Assembly (NCBI GenBank): GCA_018398805.1
Contig: JAGFBZ010002933.1
Coordinates: 1 to 64,000, forward strand
Origin: Hirundichthys speculiger
Taxonomy: Eukaryota; Chordata; Actinopteri; Beloniformes; Exocoetidae
Direction of reading: 5' to 3'
DNA: 64,000 bases
The notes beneath the pieces are model-generated. The model ran no database searches and was not told the DNA's origin. It worked only from the letters and a program-made list of their open reading frames with translations. This document shows, piece after piece, positions 1 through 12,000 of this stretch; positions within the stretch are counted from its first letter, which is position 1, and every line of letters begins with the position of its first letter. Made by a program: the position numbers and the translations under genes.

Positions 1-3000
1 ACGGCCACAGTAGGATGCCTAGCAGCCTGAAGCAGCTAACATGGGCCCTGACTGAAGGCTGCTAGCCACGGCTACAGTAGGATGCCTAGCAGCCTGAAGC
101 AGCTAACATGGGCCCTGACTGAAGGCTGCTAGCCACGGCTACAGTAGGATGCCTAGCAGCCTGAAGCAGCTAACATGGGCCCTGTCTGAAGGCTGCTAGC
201 CACAGTAGCTGCTAGCCACGGCTACAGTAGGATGCCTAGCAGCCTGAAGCAGCTAACATGGGCCCTGTCTGAAGGCTGCTAGCCACGGCTACAGTAGGAT
301 GCCTAGCAGCCTGAAGCAGCTAACATGGGCCCTGACTGAAGGCTGCTAGCCACGGCTACAGTAGGAGGATGCCTAGCAGCCTGAAGCAGCTAACATGGGC
401 CCTGACTGAAGGCTGCTAGCCACGGCTACAGTAGGATGCCTAGCAGCCTGAAGCAGCTAACATGGGCCCTGACTGAAGGCTGCTAGCCACAGTAGCTGCT
501 AGCCACGGCTACAGTAGGATGCCTAGCAGCCTGAAGCAGCTAACATGGGCCCTGACTGAAGGCTGCTAGCCACGGCTACAGTAGGATGCCTAGCAGCCTG
601 AAGCAGCTAACATGGGCCCTGTCTGAAGGCTGCTAGCCACAGTAGCTGCTAGCCACGGCTACAGTAGGATGCCTAGCAGCCTGAAGCAGCTAACATGGGC
701 CCTGTCTGAAGGCTGCTAGCCACGGCTACAGTAGGATGCCTAGCAGCCTGAAGCAGCTAACATGGGCCCTGACTGAAGGCTGCTAGCCACGGCTACAGTA
801 GGATGCCTAGCAGCCTGAAGCAGCTAACATGGGCCCTGTCTGAAGGCTGCTAGCCACAGTAGCTGCTAGCCACGGCTACAGTAGGATGCCTAGCAGCCTG
901 AAGCAGCTAACATGGGCCCTGTCTGAAGGCTGCTAGCCACGGCTACAGTAGGATGCCTAGCAGCCTGAAGCAGCTAACATGGGCCCTGACTGAAGGCTGC
1001 TAGCCACGGCTACAGTAGGATGCCTAGCAGCCTGAAGCAGCTAACATGGGCCCTGACTGAAGGCTGCTAGCCACGGCTACAGTAGGATGCCTAGCAGCCT
1101 GAAGCAGCTAACATGGGCCCTGACTGAAGGCTGCTAGCCACGGCTACAGTAGGATGCCTAGCAGCCTGAAGCAGCTAACATGGGCCCTGACTGAAGGCTG
1201 CTAGCCACAGTAGCTGCTAGCCACGGCTACAGTAGGATGCCTAGCAGCCTGAAGCAGCTAACATGGGCCCTGTCTGAAGGCTGCTAGCCACAGTAGCTGC
1301 TAGCCACGGCTACAGTAGGATGCCTAGCAGCCTGAAGCAGCTAACATGGGCCCTGACTGAAGGCTGCTAGCCACGGCTACAGTAGGATGCCTAGCAGCCT
1401 GAAGCAGCTAACATGGGCCCTGTCTGAAGGCTGCTAGCCACGGCTACAGTAGGATGCCTAGCAGCCTGAAGCAGCTAACATGGGCCCTGTCTGAAGGCTG
1501 CTAGCCACAGTAGCTGCTAGCCACGGCTACAGTAGGATGCCTAGCAGCCTGAAGCAGCTAACATGGGCCCTGACTGAAGGCTGCTAGCCACGGCTACAGT
1601 AGGATGCCTAGCAGCCTGAAGCAGCTAACATGGGCCCTGACTGAAGGCTGCTAGCCACGGCTACAGTAGGATGCCTAGCAGCCTGAAGCAGCTAACATGG
1701 GCCCTGACTGAAGGCTGCTAGCCACAGTAGCTGCTAGCCACGGCTACAGTAGGATGCCTAGCAGCCTGAAGCAGCTAACATGGGCCCTGTCTGAAGGCTG
1801 CTAGCCACAGTAGCTGCTAGCCACGGCTACAGTAGGATGCCTAGCAGCCTGAAGCAGCTAACATGGGCCCTGACTGAAGGCTGCTAGCCACGGCTACAGT
1901 AGGATGCCTAGCAGCCTGAAGCAGCTAACATGGGCCCTGTCTGAAGACTGCTAGCCACGGCTACAGTAGGATGCCTAGCAGCCTGAAGCAGCTAACATGG
2001 GCCCTGTCTGAAGGCTGCTAGCCACAGTAGCTGCTAGCCACGGCTACAGTAGGATGCCTAGCAGCCTGAAGCAGCTAACATGGGCCCTGACTGAAGGCTG
2101 CTAGCCACGGCCACAGTAGGATGCCTAGCAGCCTGAAGCAGCTAACATGGGCCCTGACTGAAGGCTGCTAGCCACGGCTACAGTAGGATGCCTAGCAGCC
2201 TGAAGCAGCTAACATGGGCCCTGACTGAAGGCTGCTAGCCACGGCTACAGTAGGATGCCTAGCAGCCTGAAGCAGCTAACATGGGCCCTGACTGAAGGCT
2301 GCTAGCCACAGTAGCTGCTAGCCACGGCTACAGTAGGATGCCTAGCAGCCTGAAGCAGCTAACATGGGCCCTGACTGAAGGCTGCTAGCCACGGCTACAG
2401 TAGGATGCCTAGCAGCCTGAAGCAGCTAACATGGGCCCTGACTGAAGGCTGCTAGCCACGGCTACAGTAGGATGCCTAGCAGCCTGAAGCAGCTAACATG
2501 GGCCCTGACTGAAGGCTGCTAGCCACGGCTACAGTAGGATGCCTAGCAGCCTGAAGCAGCTAACATGGGCCCTGTCTGAAGGCTGCTAGCCACAGTAGCT
2601 GCTAGCCACGGCTACAGTAGGATGCCTAGCAGCCTGAAGCAGCTAACATGGGCCCTGTCTGAAGGCTGCTAGCCACAGTAGCTGCTAGCCACGGCTACAG
2701 TAGGATGCCTAGCAGCCTGAAGCAGCTAACATGGGCCCTGTCTGAAGGCTGCTAGCCACGGCTACAGTAGGATGCCTAGCAGCCTGAAGCAGCTAACATG
2801 GGCCCTGACTGAAGGCTGCTAGCCACGGCTACAGTAGGATGCCTAGCAGCCTGAAGCAGCTAACATGGGCCCTGACTGAAGGCTGCTAGCCACGGCTACA
2901 GTAGGATGCCTAGCAGCCTGAAGCAGCTAACATGGGCCCTGTCTGAAGGCTGCTAGCCACAGTAGCTGCTAGCCACGGCTACAGTAGGATGCCTAGCAGC

Positions 3001-6000
3001 CTGAAGCAGCTAACATGGGCCCTGTCTGAAGGCTGCTAGCCACGGCTACAGTAGGATGCCTAGCAGCCTGAAGCAGCTAACATGGGCCCTGACTGAAGGC
3101 TGCTAGCCACGGCTACAGTAGGATGCCTAGCAGCCTGAAGCAGCTAACATGGGCCCTGACTGAAGGCTGCTAGCCACGGCTACAGTAGGATGCCTAGCAG
3201 CCTGAAGCAGCTAACATGGGCCCTGTCTGAAGGCTGCTAGCCACAGTAGCTGCTAGCCACGGCTACAGTAGGATGCCTAGCAGCCTGAAGCAGCTAACAT
3301 GGGCCCTGACTGAAGGCTGCTAGCCACGGCTACAGTAGGATGCCTAGCAGCCTGAAGCAGCTAACATGGGCCCTGACTGAAGGCTGCTAGCCACGGCTAC
3401 AGTAGGATGCCTAGCAGCCTGAAGCAGCTAACATGGGCCCTGACTGAAGGCTGCTAGCCACGGCTACAGTAGGATGCCTAGCAGCCTGAAGCAGCTAACA
3501 TGGGCCCTGTCCTGAAGGCTGCTAGCCACGGCTACAGTAGGATGCCTAGCAGCCTGAAGCAGCTAACATGGGCCCTGTCTGAAGGCTGCTAGCCACGGCT
3601 ACAGTAGGATGCCTAGCAGCCTGAAGCAGCTAACATGGGCCCTGTCTGAAGGCTGCTAGCCACAGTAGCTGCTAGCCACGGCTACAGTAGGATGCCTAGC
3701 AGCCTGAAGCAGCTAACATGGGCCCTGACTGAAGGCTGCTAGCCACGGCTACAGTAGGATGCCTAGCAGCCTGAAGCAGCTAACATGGGCCCTGACTGAA
3801 GGCTGCTAGCCACGGCTACAGTAGGATGCCTAGCAGCCTGAAGCAGCTAACATGGGCCCTGTCTGAAGGCTGCTAGCCACGGCTACAGTAGGATGCCTAG
3901 CAGCCTGAAGCAGCTAACATGGGCCCTGACTGAAGGCTGCTAGCCACGGCTACAGTAGGATGCCTAGCAGCCTGAAGCAGCTAACATGGGCCCTGTCTGA
4001 AGGCTGCTAGCCACGGCTACAGTAGGATGCCTAGCAGCCTGAAGCAGCTAACATGGGCCCTGACTGAAGGCTGCTAGCCACGGCTACAGTAGGATGCCTA
4101 GCAGCCTGAAGCAGCTAACATGGGCCCTGACTGAAGGCTGCTAGCCACGGCTACAGTAGGATGCCTAGCAGCCTGAAGCAGCTAACATGGGCCCTGACTG
4201 AAGGCTGCTAGCCACGGCTACAGTAGGATGCCTAGCAGCCTGAAGCAGCTAACATGGGCCCTGTCTGAAGGCTGCTAGCCACGGCTACAGTAGGATGCCT
4301 AGCAGCCTGAAGCAGCTAACATGGGCCCTGACTGAAGGCTGCTAGCCACGGCTACAGTAGGATGCCTAGCAGCCTGAAGCAGCTAACATGGGCCCTGTCT
4401 GAAGGCTGCTAGCCACAGTAGCTGCTAGCCACGGCTACAGTAGGATGCCTAGCAGCCTGAAGCAGCTAACATGGGCCCTGTCTGAAGGCTGCTAGCCACG
4501 GCTACAGTAGGATGCCTAGCAGCCTGAAGCAGCTAACATGGGCCCTGTCTGAAGGCTGCTAGCCACAGTAGCTGCTAGCCACGGCTACAGTAGGATGCCT
4601 AGCAGCCTGAAGCAGCTAACATGGGCCCTGTCTGAAGGCTGCTAGCCACGGCTACAGTAGGATGCCTAGCAGCCTGAAGCAGCTAACATGGGCCCTGACT
4701 GAAGGCTGCTAGCCACGGCTACACAGTAGGATGCCTAGCAGCCTGAAGCAGCTAACATGGGCCCTGACTGAAGGCTGCTAGCCACGGCTACAGTAGGATG
4801 CCTAGCAGCCTGAAGCAGCTAACATGGGCCCTGACTGAAGGCTGCTAGCCACGGCTACAGTAGGATGCCTAGCAGCCTGAAGCAGCTAACATGGGCCCTG
4901 ACTGAAGGCTGCTAGCCACAGTAGCTGCTAGCCACGGCTACAGTAGGATGCCTAGCAGCCTGAAGCAGCTAACATGGGCCCTGACTGAAGGCTGCTAGCC
5001 ACGGCTACAGTAGGATGCCTAGCAGCCTGAAGCAGCTAACATGGGCCCTGTCTGAAGGCTGCTAGCCACGGCTACAGTAGGATGCCTAGCAGCCTGAAGC
5101 AGCTAACATGGGCCCTGTCTGAAGGCTGCTAGCCACAGTAGCTGCTAGCCACGGCTACAGTAGGATGCCTAGCAGCCTGAAGCAGCTAACATGGGCCCTG
5201 ACTGAAGGCTGCTAGCCACGGCTACAGTAGGATGCCTAGCAGCCTGAAGCAGCTAACATGGGCCCTGACTGAAGGCTGCTAGCCACGGCCACAGTAGGAT
5301 GCCTAGCAGCCTGAAGCAGCTAACATGGGCCCTGACTGAAGGCTGCTAGCCACAGTAGCTGCTAGCCACGGCTACAGTAGGATGCCTAGCAGCCTGAAGC
5401 AGCTAACATGGGCCCTGACTGAAGGCTGCTAGCCACGGCTACAGTAGGATGCCTAGCAGCCTGAAGCAGCTAACATGGGCCCTGACTGAAGGCTGCTAGC
5501 CACGGCTACAGTAGGATGCCTAGCAGCCTGAAGCAGCTAACATGGGCCCTGACTGAAGGCTGCTAGCCACGGCTACAGTAGGATGCCTAGCAGCCTGAAG
5601 CAGCTAACATGGGCCCTGTCTGAAGGCTGCTAGCCACAGTAGCTGCTAGCCACGGCTACAGTAGGATGCCTAGCAGCCTGAAGCAGCTAACATGGGCCCT
5701 GTCTGAAGGCTGCTAGCCACAGTAGCTGCTAGCCACGGCTACAGTAGGATGCCTAGCAGCCTGAAGCAGCTAACATGGGCCCTGTCTGAAGGCTGCTAGC
5801 CACGGCTACAGTAGGATGCCTAGCAGCCTGAAGCAGCTAACATGGGCCCTGACTGAAGGCTGCTAGCCACGGCTACAGTAGGATGCCTAGCAGCCTGAAG
5901 CAGCTAACATGGGCCCTGTCTGAAGGCTGCTAGCCACGGCTACAGTAGGATGCCTAGCAGCCTGAAGCAGCTAACATGGGCCCTGACTGAAGGCTGCTAG

Positions 6001-9000
6001 CCACGGCTACAGTAGGATGCCTAGCAGCCTGAAGCAGCTAACATGGGCCCTGACTGAAGGCTGCTAGCCACAGTAGCTGCTAGCCACGGCTACAGTAGGA
6101 TGCCTAGCAGCCTGAAGCAGCTAACATGGGCCCTGACTGAAGGCTGCTAGCCACGGCTACAGTAGGATGCCTAGCAGCCTGAAGCAGCTAACATGGGCCC
6201 TGTCTGAAGGCTGCTAGCCACGGCTACAGTAGGATGCCTAGCAGCCTGAAGCAGCTAACATGGGCCCTGTCTGAAGGCTGCTAGCCACAGTAGCTGCTAG
6301 CCACGGCTACAGTAGGATGCCTAGCAGCCTGAAGCAGCTAACATGGGCCCTGACTGAAGGCTGCTAGCCACGGCTACAGTAGGATGCCTAGCAGCCTGAA
6401 GCAGCTAACATGGGCCCTGACTGAAGGCTGCTAGCCACAGTAGCTGCTAGCCACGGCTACAGTAGGATGCCTAGCAGCCTGAAGCAGCTAACATGGGCCC
6501 TGACTGAGGCTGCTAGCCAGGCTGCTGACTGAAGGCTGCTAGCCACGGCTACAGTAGGATGCCTAGCAGCCTGAAGCAGCTAACATGGGCCCTGTCTGAA
6601 GGCTGCTAGCCACGGCTACAGTAGGATGCCTAGCAGCCTGAAGCAGCTAACATGGGCCCTGACTGAAGGCTGCTAGCCACGGCTACAGTAGGATGCCTAG
6701 CAGCCTGAAGCAGCTAACATGGGCCCTGACTGAAGGCTGCTAGCCACGGCTACAGTAGGATGCCTAGCAGCCTGAAGCAGCTAACATGGGCCCTGACTGA
6801 AGGCTGCTAGCCACGGCTACAGTAGGATGCCTAGCAGCCTGAAGCAGCTAACATGGGCCCTGACTGAAGGCTGCTAGCCACGGCTACAGTAGGATGCCTA
6901 GCAGCCTGAAGCAGCTAACATGGGCCCTGTCTGAAGGCTGCTAGCCACAGTAGCTGCTAGCCACGGCTACAGTAGGATGCCTAGCAGCCTGAAGCAGCTA
7001 ACATGGGCCCTGTCTGAAGGCTGCTAGCCACGGCTACAGTAGGATGCCTAGCAGCCTGAAGCAGCTAACATGGGCCCTGACTGAAGGCTGCTAGCCACGG
7101 CTACAGTAGGATGCCTAGCAGCCTGAAGCAGCTAACATGGGCCCTGTCTGAAGGCTGCTAGCCACAGTAGCTGCTAGCCACGGCTACAGTAGGATGCCTA
7201 GCAGCCTGAAGCAGCTAACATGGGCCCTGTCTGAAGGCTGCTAGCCACGGCTACAGTAGGATGCCTAGCAGCCTGAAGCAGCTAACATGGGCCCTGACTG
7301 AAGGCTGCTAGCCACGGCTACAGTAGGATGCCTAGCAGCCTGAAGCAGCTAACATGGGCCCTGTCTGAAGGCTGCTAGCCACGGCTACAGTAGGATGCCT
7401 AGCAGCCTGAAGCAGCTAACATGGGCCCTGTCTGAAGGCTGCTAGCCACAGTAGCTGCTAGCCACGGCTACAGTAGGATGCCTAGCAGCCTGAAGCAGCT
7501 AACATGGGCCCTGTCTGAAGGCTGCTAGCCACGGCTACAGTAGGATGCCTAGCAGCCTGAAGCAGCTAACATGGGCCCTGTCTGAAGGCTGCTAGCCACA
7601 GTAGCTGCTAGCCACGGCTACAGTAGGATGCCTAGCAGCCTGAAGCAGCTAACATGGGCCCTGACTGTCTGAAGGCTGCTAGCCACGGCTACAGTAGGAT
7701 GCCTAGCAGCCTGAAGCAGCTAACATGGGCCCTGACTGAAGGCTGCTAGCCACGGCTACAGTAGGATGCCTAGCAGCCTGAAGCAGCTAACATGGGCCCT
7801 GTCTGAAGGCTGCTAGCCACGGCTACAGTAGGATGCCTAGCAGCCTGAAGCAGCTAACATGGGCCCTGACTGAAGGCTGCTAGCCACGGCCACAGTAGGA
7901 TGCCTAGCAGCCTGAAGCAGCTAACATGGGCCCTGACTGAAGGCTGCTAGCCACGGCTACAGTAGGATGCCTAGCAGCCTGAAGCAGCTAACATGGGCCC
8001 TGACTGAAGGCTGCTAGCCACGGCTACAGTAGGATGCCTAGCAGCCTGAAGCAGCTAACATGGGCCCTGTCTGAAGGCTGCTAGCCACAGTAGCTGCTAG
8101 CCACGGCTACAGTAGGATGCCTAGCAGCCTGAAGCAGCTAACATGGGCCCTGACTGAAGGCTGCTAGCCACGGCTACAGTAGGATGCCTAGCAGCCTGAA
8201 GCAGCTAACATGGGCCCTGACTGAAGGCTGCTAGCTAGCCACGGCTACAGTAGGATGCCTAGCAGCCTGAAGCAGCTAACATGGGCCCTGACTGAAGGCT
8301 GCTAGCCACGGCTACAGTAGGATGCCTAGCAGCCTGAAGCAGCTAACATGGGCCCTGTCTGAAGGCTGCTAGCCACGGCTACAGTAGGATGCCTAGCAGC
8401 CTGAAGCAGCTAACATGGGCCCTGACTGAAGGCTGCTAGCCACAGTAGCTGCTAGCCACGGCTACAGTAGGATGCCTAGCAGCCTGAAGTAGCTAACATG
8501 GGCCCTGTCTGAAGGCTGCTAGCCACGGCTACGGCTACAGTAGGATGCCTAGCAGCCTGAAGCAGCTAACATGGGCCCTGACTGAAGGCTGCTAGCCACG
8601 GCTACAGTAGGATGCCTAGCAGCAGCCTGAAGCAGCTAACATGGGCCCTGACTGAAGGCTGCTAGCCACGGCTACAGTAGGATGCCTAGCAGCCTGAAGC
8701 AGCTAACATGGGCCCTGTCTGAAGGCTGCTAGCCACGGCTACAGTAGGATGCCTAGCAGCCTGAAGCAGCTAACATGGGCCCTGACTGAAGGCTGCTAGC
8801 CACGGCTACAGTAGGATGCCTAGCAGCCTGAAGCAGCTAACATGGGCCCTGACTGAAGGCTGCTAGCCACGGCTACAGTAGGATGCCTAGCAGCCTGAAG
8901 CAGCTAACATGGGCCCTGTCTGAAGGCTGCTAGCCACAGTAGCTGCTAGCCACGGCTACAGTAGGATGCCTAGCAGCCTGAAGCAGCTAACATGGGCCCT

Positions 9001-12000
9001 GACTGAAGGCTGCTAGCCACGGCTACAGTAGGATGCCTAGCAGCCTGAAGCAGCTAACATGGGCCCTGACTGAAGGCTGCTAGCCACGGCTACAGTAGGA
9101 TGCCTAGCAGCCTGAAGCAGCTAACATGGGCCCTGTCTGAAGGCTGCTAGCCACAGTAGCTGCTAGCCACGGCTACAGTAGGATGCCTAGCAGCCTGAAG
9201 CAGCTAACATGGGCCCTGTCTGAAGGCTGCTAGCCACGGCTACAGTAGGATGCCTAGCAGCCTGAAGCAGCTAACATGGGCCCTGTCTGAAGGCTGCTAG
9301 CCACAGTAGCTGCTAGCCACGGCTACAGTAGGATGCCTAGCAGCCTGAAGCAGCTAACATGGGCCCTGTCTGAAGGCTGCTAGCCACGGCTACAGTAGGA
9401 TGCCTAGCAGCCTGAAGCAGCTAACATGGGCCCTGACTGAAGGCTGCTAGCCACGGCTACAGTAGGATGCCTAGCAGCCTGAAGCAGCTAACATGGGCCC
9501 TGACTGAAGGCTGCTAGCCACGGCTACAGTAGGATGCCTAGCCTAGCAGCCTGAAGCAGCTAACATGGGCCCTGTCTGAAGCTGCTAAGCCACAGGCTGC
9601 TAGCCACGGCTACAGTAGGATGCCTAGCAGCCTGAAGCAGCTAACATGGGCCCTGTCTGAAGGCTGCTAGCCACGGCTACAGTAGGATGCCTAGCAGCCT
9701 GAAGCAGCTAACATGGGCCCTGTCTGAAGGCTGCTAGCCACAGTAGCTGCTAGCCACGGCTACAGTAGGATGCCTAGCAGCCTGAAGCAGCTAACATGGG
9801 CCCTGTCTGAAGGCTGCTAGCCACGGCTACAGTAGGATGCCTAGCAGCCTGAAGCAGCTAACATGGGCCCTGACTGAAGGCTGCTAGCCACGGCTACAGT
9901 AGGATGCCTAGCAGCCTGAAGCAGCTAACATGGGCCCTGTCTGAAGGCTGCTAGCCACGGCTACAGTAGGATGCCTAGCAGCCTGAAGCAGCTAACATGG
10001 GCCCTGACTGAAGGCTGCTAGCCACGGCTACAGTAGGATGCCTAGCAGCCTGAAGCAGCTAACATGGGCCCTGACTGAAGGCTGCTAGCCACGGCTACAG
10101 TAGGATGCCTAGCAGCCTGAAGCAGCTAACATGGGCCCTGACTGAAGGCTGCTAGCCACGGCTACAGTAGGATGCCTAGCAGCCTGAAGCAGCTAACATG
10201 GGCCCTGTCTGAAGGCTGCTAGCCACAGTAGCTGCTAGCCACGGCTACAGTAGGATGCCTAGCAGCCTGAAGCAGCTAACATGGGCCCTGACTGAAGGCT
10301 GCTAGCCACGGCTACAGTAGGATGCCTAGCAGCCTGAAGCAGCTAACATGGGCCCTGTCTGAAGGCTGCTAGCCACAGTAGCTGCTAGCCACGGCTACAG
10401 TAGGATGCCTAGCAGCCTGAAGCAGCTAACATGGGCCCTGTCTGAAGGCTGCTAGCCACGGCTACAGTAGGATGCCTAGCAGCCTGAAGCAGCTAACATG
10501 GGCCCTGACTGAAGGCTGCTAGCCACGGCCACAGTAGGATGCCTAGCAGCCTGAAGCAGCTAACATGGGCCCTGACTGAAGGCTGCTAGCCACGGCTACA
10601 GTAGGATGCCTAGCAGCCTGAAGCAGCTAACATGGGCCCTGTCTGAAGGCTGCTAGCCACAGTAGCTGCTAGCCACGGCTACAGTAGGATGCCTAGCAGC
10701 CTGAAGCAGCTAACATGGGCCCTGACTGAAGGCTGCTAGCCACGGCTACAGTAGGATGCCTAGCAGCCTGAAGCAGCTAACATGGGCCCTGACTGAAGGC
10801 TGCTAGCCACGGCTACAGTAGGATGCCTAGCAGCCTGAAGCAGCTAACATGGGCCCTGTCTGAAGGCTGCTAGCCACAGTAGCTGCTAGCCACGGCTACA
10901 GTAGGATGCCTAGCAGCCTGAAGCAGCTAACATGGGCCCTGTCTGAAGGCTGCTAGCCACGGCTACAGTAGGATGCCTAGCAGCCTGAAGCAGCTAACAT
11001 GGGCCCTGTCTGAAGGCTGCTAGCCACAGTAGCTGCTAGCCACGGCTACAGTAGGATGCCTAGCAGCCTGAAGCAGCTAACATGGGCCCTGTCTGAAGGC
11101 TGCTAGCCACGGCTACAGTAGGATGCCTAGCAGCCTGAAGCAGCTAACATGGGCCCTGACTGAAGGCTGCTAGCCACGGCTACAGTAGGATGCCTAGCAG
11201 CCTGAAGCAGCTAACATGGGCCCTGTCTGAAGGCTGCTAGCCACAGTAGCTGCTAGCCACGGCTACAGTAGGATGCCTAGCAGCCTGAAGCAGCTAACAT
11301 GGGCCCTGACTGAAGGCTGCTAGCCACGGCTACAGTAGGATGCCTAGCAGCCTGAAGCAGCTAACATGGGCCCTGACTGAAGGCTGCTAGCCACGGCTAC
11401 AGTAGGATGCCTAGCAGCCTGAAGCAGCTAACATGGGCCCTGACTGAAGGCTGCTAGCCACGGCTACAGTAGGATGCCTAGCAGCCTGAAGCAGCTAACA
11501 TGGGCCCTGACTGAAGGCTGCTAGCCACGGCTACAGTAGGATGCCTAGCAGCCTGAAGCAGCTAACATGGGCCCTGTCTGAAGGCTGCTAGCCACAGTAG
11601 CTGCTAGCCACGGCTACAGTAGGATGCCTAGCAGCCTGAAGCAGCTAACATGGGCCCTGACTGAAGGCTGCTAGCCACGGCTACAGTAGGATGCCTAGCA
11701 GCCTGAAGCAGCTAACATGGGCCCTGTCTGAAGGCTGCTAGCCACAGTAGCTGCTAGCCACGGCTACAGTAGGATGCCTAGCAGCCTGAAGCAGCTAACA
11801 TGGGCCCTGTCTGAAGGCTGCTAGCCACGGCTACAGTAGGATGCCTAGCAGCCTGAAGCAGCTAACATGGGCCCTGACTGAAGGCTGCTAGCCACGGCTA
11901 CAGTAGGATGCCTAGCAGCCTGAAGCAGCTAACATGGGCCCTGTCTGAAGGCTGCTAGCCACGGCTACAGTAGGATGCCTAGCAGCCTGAAGCAGCTAAC